Positions 58,201 to 64,000 of a DNA stretch of 64,000 nt are shown here, in pieces. Both the position numbers and the translations under genes were made by a program. Location: NCBI GenBank assembly GCA_947000775.1, contig CAMQGK010000637.1:22746001-22810000 (forward strand), written 5' to 3'. The stretch is from Pterois miles (taxonomy: Eukaryota; Chordata; Actinopteri; Perciformes; Scorpaenidae). The notes under the pieces were generated by a model. It was not told the DNA's origin. It ran no database searches and worked only from the letters and a program-made list of their open reading frames with translations. The stretch's first letter is position 1, and the number at the start of each line of letters is the position of its first letter.

Positions 58201-61200
58201 GAGGGAGTTGGACAGAACACCAGATCTGTTTCCAAAATTACAATCAGTCGTGTTGTGAGAGAAGCGATGCATCTGTTCTCTGACAGCGACTGACAGTAGC
58301 CAATAAAACTGAGCTTGAGATGGAACAAAAATAGAAACTGGAAGTGAGCAAGTTGCTGCATGCCCATATTTAGCGGTGCTCTTCTGTCGCTCATTTTTCT
58401 ACTTCTAGATTTGAGTGCTGCAGAAATCTGACACCTCTCAGACAATTTGTGAAGCATGTGATCGTTCTAATATGTCTGTAGACCACGAGACACCTTTAAA
58501 CACTCTAAAAGTGGTTTGGAAATGCATTATTCAGTTTCACCTGAGGTTGTGTGTGTCCTTTTCCTCTCAGGGAGGCCTTCCCCATGGTGTTGGTGGCAAA
58601 CAAAGTGGACTTGGTCCATCTTAGAAAGGTCACGGCTGACCAGGGCCAAGAGATGGCGGCAAAACATAACGTAAGTTGAGGGCTTTTAGCAGTGAACTGA
58701 TTTCGTATTTTTAACCGAAATAGAGTTTTCACATGTGCCTGGAAGTATTTCTGAAGCAGCAGTGAGAGGACAGATCACAGAGATGTGTCCTTGTATCTGA
58801 GATCAGAATAAAACTCAAACTGTAATAAACATCAACAGGTTCATTTGATTTCCACAGCTGAACAGTAGACTACTATCACCCCTGTAGCCAACAAACACAG
58901 CACCTTGGTGATACCGACTACGTCTTTGTGAAGCTGTCCGAGAGTGAAAACAGTTTGCCTCACATGAGTTTCCGGGTGGTTTCTGTAGAGACCTGTGTCC
59001 ACAGTGAAATACCTGAACAACATAAAGACGTCTCCTTTTTCTCCCTTTTTTGAGCTGGCAAACAACAAAAAACTGCACATCTGCCATCATCTGGAAGGAC
59101 GGTAACAGACCAAATCATTATGACAAAGGTTTTATGCTCTACGATCGGCGATATCAGTGTTTAAAATGTGTGATCACTTACGTTAGAGACTACAGAAAGC
59201 TGTCTCAAGAGGAGGGGGACAGCTGCCTCTGACAGGGCAGTTTCTAGAGGCAGTTTCTAAGATAAGATAAGATAAGATGAACCTTTATTAATCCCTGGAG
59301 GGAAATTCGGGAGTAAGCAGTTTGAGTAAATTTTGTCGAGCAGTGTTTCGTTGATGATCCTGTTTGTCTTATTTCACTATGAGCTGTTAGAATAAATAGT
59401 TTAAACCTACAGTATCTTACAATGTAAATAAACATAACATAAACAATAAAAGTTGTATTTTTTGATAGTATTACAATAGTGTTATGAGTTAGTTTTTTGT
59501 CCAATACTTTAAAAGCTGGTTTAAAGGCTACAGCCTGGTCTAGCATACTGTTAAATACATTGCTTTAACTGCATACTACTGAGGAACGCAGTACGCAGTA
59601 TACAGCACATGCTGTGTTAGTCAGTAGTATGTAGTAGGCAGTTTTAAAAACAGCCAGTTTTAGTTTGGATGGAGGGCTGAAACGGAGAAAGATGCGTTTA
59701 CAAAATGAACTGGCTTAATGGGGATGTAAACTTAGTGAATGCAGCAGGACCATAGAAACAGGCGGAAGCAGTCAAACATGAGTGTGCTCACTGTAATGTG
59801 CAGAAAGGATCACTTCCTTACAGAATGCACCAGTTTTACTGATCTCAGACAAGCGTGACTTTCTCCCCCATGGTGTTTTGGTCCAGATGGATTCAGAGAA
59901 AACGACAGCTGACGATGACACTGTGACTTCCTGGGGACTTTTGATGTCACGCTTTTCTGTTTCTTTTCTATTTTGGATTCAGGGCTCCAGTTTTTTTCAT
60001 TTTTCAGTTCAGAAGTGATCATATGCAGCCTGGTGAATAAGTACGACTGTTGGGGCTTTTTCCACGCTGACACAGTTGATTCATCACTGTCATTTCATGA
60101 CTGCCGGGCATCTGTTTCAGTCTTTGTCTGTGGTGAGACTCAGTTCTAATGATACTGGGGAAGAATTACACTGTTTGTAATTGGCTCTGTCGTCATGTGA
60201 CTTTCTACCAGCTTCAGGTCGTCAGGCAACTTTTAATTATGACCTTTATTGTTTCTTAACCATCTTATCATATTCTCCTTATACGGTATACTTTATACGG
60301 TATAATTATGTAGTTATGCAGCACCACCACTATATTTAATTGAAATAATAGTTATTTGACAACTTTAACGAAAATTGCGATTTTGATAAATTTTCGATTA
60401 ATTGTGCAGCTCTAATTTGGAATATTTCTGCTTGTTTCTTCAGATAACTTATATTGAAACCAGTGCCAAGGATCCTCCGATGAATGTGGACAAAGCCTTT
60501 CATGAGCTGGTTCGTGTTATAAGGTAACTCCACGTTCACTTTTCCTCACCAAAATTTATCCTGACTTTGGGGCGTTATTGAGCTTGACTTTGGAGCATTA
60601 TTTAGCCTGCCTTTGGAGCATTATTTAGCCTGCCTTTGCGGCATTATTTAGCCTGCCTTTGGGGCATTATTTAGCCTGCCTTTGGGGCATTATTTAGCCT
60701 GACTTTGGGGCATTATTTAGCCTGACTTTGGGGCATTATTTAGCCTGCCTTTGGGGCATTATTTAGCCTGACTTTGGGGCATTATTTAGCCTGCCTTTGG
60801 GGCATTATTTAGCCTGCCTTTGGGGCATTATTTAGCCTGCCTTTGGGGCATTATTTAGCCTGCCTTTGGGGCATTATTTAGCCTGACTTTGGGGCATTAT
60901 TTAGCCTGACTTTGGGGCATTATTTAGCCTGACTTTGGGGCATTATTTAGCCTGACTTTGGGGCATTATTTAGCCTGACTTTGGGGCATTATTTAGCCTG
61001 CCTTTGGGGCATTATTTAGCCTGCCGTTATTCTGAACTTCTGAAAGACAGAATAGCGGCCGGAGGTTATTAGGTGTCTGTGTATCGGTGCAGTATTGCCA
61101 TGCAAAAATATCGCAATACTATACTGTGTTGATTTTTTTTTTTCCTCTCTCGTATAAGACAGATTTACTTGCTGCAAAACTGCTCAAGGACAGTCGTGAT

Positions 61201-63857
61201 TAACCCTTGAGATGTTATTATTTACAACCTAAAACAAATTTACATCTGATAAAATTGCCTTAACTCAAAGTGAGCACTGCTTTAGAGGTTAGTGGCTCAG
61301 AGAGTGTGTATGTGAGGGCAGTGAAAGTGTTTTTAGGAAGAGTGGAAAAGCAAAAAATAAAGACAAAACCCAAAGCTATTTCCTGTCTTGACACATGTAA
61401 TTTCAGAAGAATTTGGTTTGTGTCTATGTTTCGAATGTGGTCATATCCTGTTTTAAGGCCTGCTGTTGTTGCAAGAACAAATAAGCAACAAGTAGGGTGA
61501 CCTCAGATACCCAAATACGCAAAAAAGGAAATAAAAAGGAAAAAAAATCCAGATTAGGAAGAGTTCCCGTTGTCCACATTGTCAAGTCTGTAAGTGACTC
61601 ATGAGGAAACTTCTCCGTTTTGGGACATTATGGAAAAATGAGGAGAGTCTATTGATGAATCAACATTGCCCTCTTGTGGTCAGACTGTAGAAAGACGGTC
61701 ATACAGGAGGAGGATAAAGACAGAGTAGTGGTTGACTGATGTATCAGCAGATCAGGCAGAAAGTGGCCTTCTTCTTTTTACTTGTGTAAGTTGCCATAAG
61801 CGGCCTTGAAACCTTGCATGTAAATGTTTAATGTAAAATCTTTAAGAGGTGACACATGCTGATGATTGGCTTTACGCTCATTATGACTCACTTATAATTT
61901 ACAGTAGTTGCTGCTGAATTTATTGGTGTAGAAATCACAGATGCTGCAAAAACATATCCTCCTGACTACCAGCAGTTCAAATTTGTCCTCTGTGGAGGAC
62001 ATTTGTAATCCTGAATATTTCTCACCAAGTCCATACTACTGCATTAAATCCTGTTGTTCTCTACAGAGGACACCTGGGGCTTTTCAATGATACCAAATGT
62101 AAGGGGGTGGGTCTTTGTCACCTTTAACTTTTTCATCCTGCAAAATGGCCGCCGTCAGTGCAAGCACATTTTATGGGAAAAGGAAAAGTAAGTGCAAGGT
62201 ATTCCTTTGTGTTTCCAAGAAGGGGAATTGCTTTTTGAAGTATCACGCCAAATAAGCACAAGTCAACACAAAACAAAAGTGATGATGGACAGTTATGTGA
62301 GTGTTAAACCCTGGCATTTTGTTTGGGACTAACTGTTTGCCATCAAGGTTCAGTTTCACTCATTGCGTTCAGATGTCCACCGTGGACACATGATAGTGTC
62401 AAAGCACAACACAGAAAAAACACAAAAGTTATGGACAAATATGTGGAATGTTAAACTCCTCCTTATGTTAACTTTGATAATTTCTCCAGGACAGATTAGT
62501 TGCCGTCAAGGTTCCAATTCATATGTATGGTGTTCTGATGTCCACTACAGAGGACACATGATATCTTAAAAATAAAAACTTTTTTTTTTCAAAAAAATGC
62601 TTTCAGTGTTCTAATTACCCTACAAAGAGATGGGGATAAAAAAATAATGATAATGTGACAACTTTTTTTTCCCCTGGTAGTCAGGAGGATATGCAACGAA
62701 ACGAGAAACAGTTAAAACCAAAAAACAAAGGGGAAATGCTTTCCAGGTGATATATCATCAATCATATCATCACATATCAGTGCTTGCGCTCATACATTTG
62801 GGTATCTGGAGTGCCTTCCAACCCACAAACTGTGAAATAAGACAACCCAGTCAGTTTTTTTGTGTTGCTTGGGTCAGAAAACATGTGATTCGACAAACCG
62901 GTCAGATTTGGCTCCCCTCTCTATTGGTGCCTTCAAATGGGGTCGTGTTTGCCGTGGTTATGAGTTGGGTCCATGTGAACGCCCCGTCGTGTCATATTCA
63001 CGACCTCGTAAGTGGAAAGTTTCTGAAAGCTTCGAGGTCACAACTTGTGACATGTTTGTTAGCGTTGTAAGAAATGGTGGAGCCCATGGAAGTTAATTTA
63101 TCAGTGCATAATAAGATAATATTGTACAGTATATTGTATTTTTAGTCATATATTGTTTTTCTTGGAAATTTTATATGTCTGAGTCTATGTCTTTGCATTT
63201 CCTTCGTTATGTTACCCACTTGCGAGCTTGCTAATCGTTAGCCTCTGTGGCTTCTAGACTCAGACAGTAACGCTAATGTTGCTGTTGCTTAGCAGCGGTG
63301 TTCTTCACGACTTAACCACTTGAACGCAACACATGTCGTGTTCACGACTTGAAATGTGTGGACAGTTAGTAATGCCAGTGATGCATGTAGTGTGTGGGTA
63401 TCTGAACATGTAGAGGTGTAAGAAAACAAAGATAAACCAACTAAAGTCAAACAAAACCAAGTAACCTGCTGCTCATGCACCCATATACTGTATATTGTTA
63501 AGTAAGCTTTATTTGTATAGCCCAATATCACAAATCACAAATTTTCCTGAGGGAGGCTACATAGCTGAGCAGTCACACCAACCCAGGTGCCAGCCATCAC
63601 TCCTAATGAGCCACTCCCCAGATCAGGATATTGGTCTTCAGGTCTAAGGACCATTACATGAGCCAAAATGATCACTATGGCAGGATAAGGTGTTATTATC
63701 AGCAGGTAATTTTATCCTGAGTTAAGATTATTTACGGTTTCTTTGTATGTTTTCCAGGCAACAGGTTCCAGAGCGAAACCAGAAGAAGAAAAAGAAGATG
63801 AAATGGAGAGCAGAACGTTCAGCGGGTTCCCACAGGTTCCACTGCGCCATATTGTGA
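55226..63857 (+). CDS. mras: Ras-related protein M-Ras (five coding exons)
   Basis: Small membrane-anchored GTPase of the Ras family; M-Ras forms a phosphatase complex with SHOC2 and PP1C that activates RAF. Coding exons: 55226-55418, 56794-56947, 58571-58670, 60444-60523 and 63758-63857. All introns are GT-AG and exon phases agree throughout. The 208-aa product equals human MRAS in length, beginning MATSALPSDNLPTYKLVVVG. Motifs: P-loop GDGGVGKS 20-27, switch I YDPTIEDSY about 42-50, DTAGQE 67-72, NKVD 126-129, SAK 156-158, Lys-rich tail 185-191 and CaaX box CAIL 205-208 (final Leu predicts geranylgeranylation). Q71 (Ras Q61 equivalent) and G22 (Ras G12 equivalent) are wild type. The ATG at 55226 lies in AGCCATGG, a strong context, 48 bp after the acceptor. 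The 11-residue N-terminal extension typical of M-Ras separates it from R-Ras and Ral. Which teleost paralogue (a or b) cannot be told. Confidence 0.97.
56991..58030. mobile_element. ~1.04-kb TIR element in mras intron
   Basis: AAAGCCCCTCTCCAGT at 56991-57006 is matched by ACTGGAGGGGGGCTTT at 58015-58030, a 16-bp inverted repeat with a single mismatch. No transposase frame; probably a non-autonomous DNA transposon. It begins 44 bp after the exon donor at 56947. Confidence 0.65.
59260..59660. repeat. composite of LINE-tail-like (GATAA)n and 10.4-kb element end
   Basis: TAAGATAAGATAAGATGAAC then CTTTATTAATCCCTGGAGGG resembles the 3' tail of a common fish LINE/SINE. From 59352 the sequence matches 11158-11500 (GATGATCCTGTTTGTCTTAT, GCATACTACTGAGGAACGCA, AGTAGTATGTAGTAGGCAG), the end of the TIR element at 10418-11500. 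Confidence 0.65.
60350..60412. repeat. terminal fragment of the CTGCACAATTAATTG repeat, upstream of mras exon 4
   Basis: ACGAAAATTGCGATTTTGAT followed by TTCGATTAATTGTGCAGCTC matches the terminus at 48188 inverted. It ends about 30 bp before the acceptor at 60441-60443. Confidence 0.65.
60561..61020 (+). repeat. 23-bp minisatellite, 20 units, next to mras exon 4 donor
   Basis: 460 bp made of exactly twenty units of CTGCCTTTGGGGCATTATTT plus AGC, alternating CTGCC and CTGAC variants. The first two units are diverged (22 and 24 bp). The array begins 37 bp after the exon end at 60523. The preceding TTTTCCTCACCAAAATTTAT and the unit itself correspond to the family B segment around 22640-22670, from which it probably expanded. 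Confidence 0.95.
61953..62693. mobile_element. ~740-bp element with perfect 20-bp inverted repeats in mras last intron
   Basis: CATATCCTCCTGACTACCAG at 61953-61972 is the exact reverse complement of CTGGTAGTCAGGAGGATATG at 62674-62693. Between them, GATGTCCACCGTGGACACAT (62371) and GATGTCCACTACAGAGGACA (62538) are internal duplicates, and TCCTCTGTGGAGGAC at about 61985 is a small palindrome. No coding capacity, so probably a non-autonomous DNA element. Confidence 0.75.
62930..63345. repeat. interspersed repeat family D, copy 2
   Basis: Counterpart of 33700-34150 in the same orientation. The frames at 62747-63096 overlap it and are not mras exons. Confidence 0.8.
63498..63610. repeat. teleost repeat fragment (TTTATTTGTATAGCCCAATA)
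   Basis: GTAAGCTTTATTTGTATAGC then CCAATATCACAAATCACAAA is the familiar end of an abundant fish interspersed repeat. It ends about 150 bp before the last mras exon. Confidence 0.65.
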
Positions 63858-64000
63858 CCTCCCTCGTCCTGTTTATCATTCGTAACACACACACACACAC
63901 ACATACACACACACACACACACACACGCACACACACACATTACCTTTGGATGTCAGGGAACTCCCCAGCAGTGGTTAACTACTGGAGCACAAAAGGGTCG
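63858..64000 (+). other. mras: mras 3' UTR (continues past the window)
   Basis: Starts after the TGA at 63855-63857 and contains a (CA)n microsatellite at about 63889-63938 broken by TA and CG steps. No AATAAA is present before the window ends, so the poly(A) site lies outside. Confidence 0.75.
63889..63938. repeat. (CA)n microsatellite in mras 3' UTR
   Basis: Interrupted run (ACACACAT, ACACACGC) of about 24 units beginning some 32 bp after the stop codon. It creates the Cys-Val frames seen on the minus strand. Confidence 0.9.

Noticed and set aside
60561..61020. Regular 23-bp array considered as a CRISPR-like array
   Set aside because: Units are contiguous with no unique spacers, in an intron of a vertebrate gene; it is a minisatellite.
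62747..63096. Overlapping frames in the last mras intron considered as an alternative mras exon
   Set aside because: They overlap the family D repeat also found at 33700-34150; the spliced 208-aa product is complete without them.
55226..63857. RalB, R-Ras or H/K/N-Ras as the identity of the GTPase
   Set aside because: The N-terminal 10-residue extension, YLKHTEIDGQWAILD segment, Lys-rich tail, CAIL end and 208-aa length fit M-Ras and not the others.

Overview
The window looks like teleost fish nuclear DNA, probably percomorph. It is AT-rich, has few genes and is full of fish-type interspersed repeats (hAT, MITE-like elements, a tRNA-derived SINE with an L2-like tail, an L1-like LINE, a solo LTR) and microsatellites. 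There is no bacterial, phage or CRISPR content. Genes have GT-AG introns, and most of the window is repeats or unassigned single-copy sequence. No computation was run: all identifications come from reading the sequence and from knowledge of the families.

Three protein-coding genes can be supported. (1) tmem177, minus strand, two coding exons between 23970 and 26002, 310 aa, with a likely untranslated first exon near 27800-27900. It is a mitochondrial inner-membrane cytochrome c oxidase assembly factor. (2) A single-exon TRIM35/A33-like E3 ubiquitin ligase gene, minus strand, 30412-31827, 471 aa, with RING, B-box 2, coiled coil and PRY-SPRY. (3) mras, plus strand, five coding exons between 55226 and 63857, 208 aa, a Ras-family GTPase ending in a CaaX box. 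A possible 5' untranslated exon lies near 40700-40835. A fourth locus is suggested by a GC-rich island at 18960-19560 with a minus-strand splice donor at its left edge; no downstream exon of it was found between 1 and 18960.

Layout: 1-495 is a hAT-derived fragment with a zinc-finger coding remnant. 500-18960 is repeat-rich noncoding DNA (57-bp tandem array, large foldback, TIR element, tandemly triplicated MITE, SINE with target-site duplication). 18960-20350 holds the GC-rich island and a 158-160 bp array carrying AATAAA. 23700-27900 is tmem177. 29190-32060 is the TRIM gene with a tandem duplication and an 86-bp perfect palindrome beyond its 3' end. 32060-40680 and 41170-55170 are gene-poor (nested repeats, an expanded 51-bp minisatellite inside one repeat copy, a solo LTR with intact target-site duplication). 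55178-64000 is mras, whose splice sites sit unusually close to repeats.

The three genes do not form a pathway; their proximity looks incidental. The most unusual material is structural: a spacer-free 86-bp palindrome, a 20-copy 23-bp array starting 37 bp after the donor of an 80-bp mras exon, and an ~83-bp CT run that supplies the polypyrimidine tract of the first mras coding exon. I found no convincing new multi-gene system.
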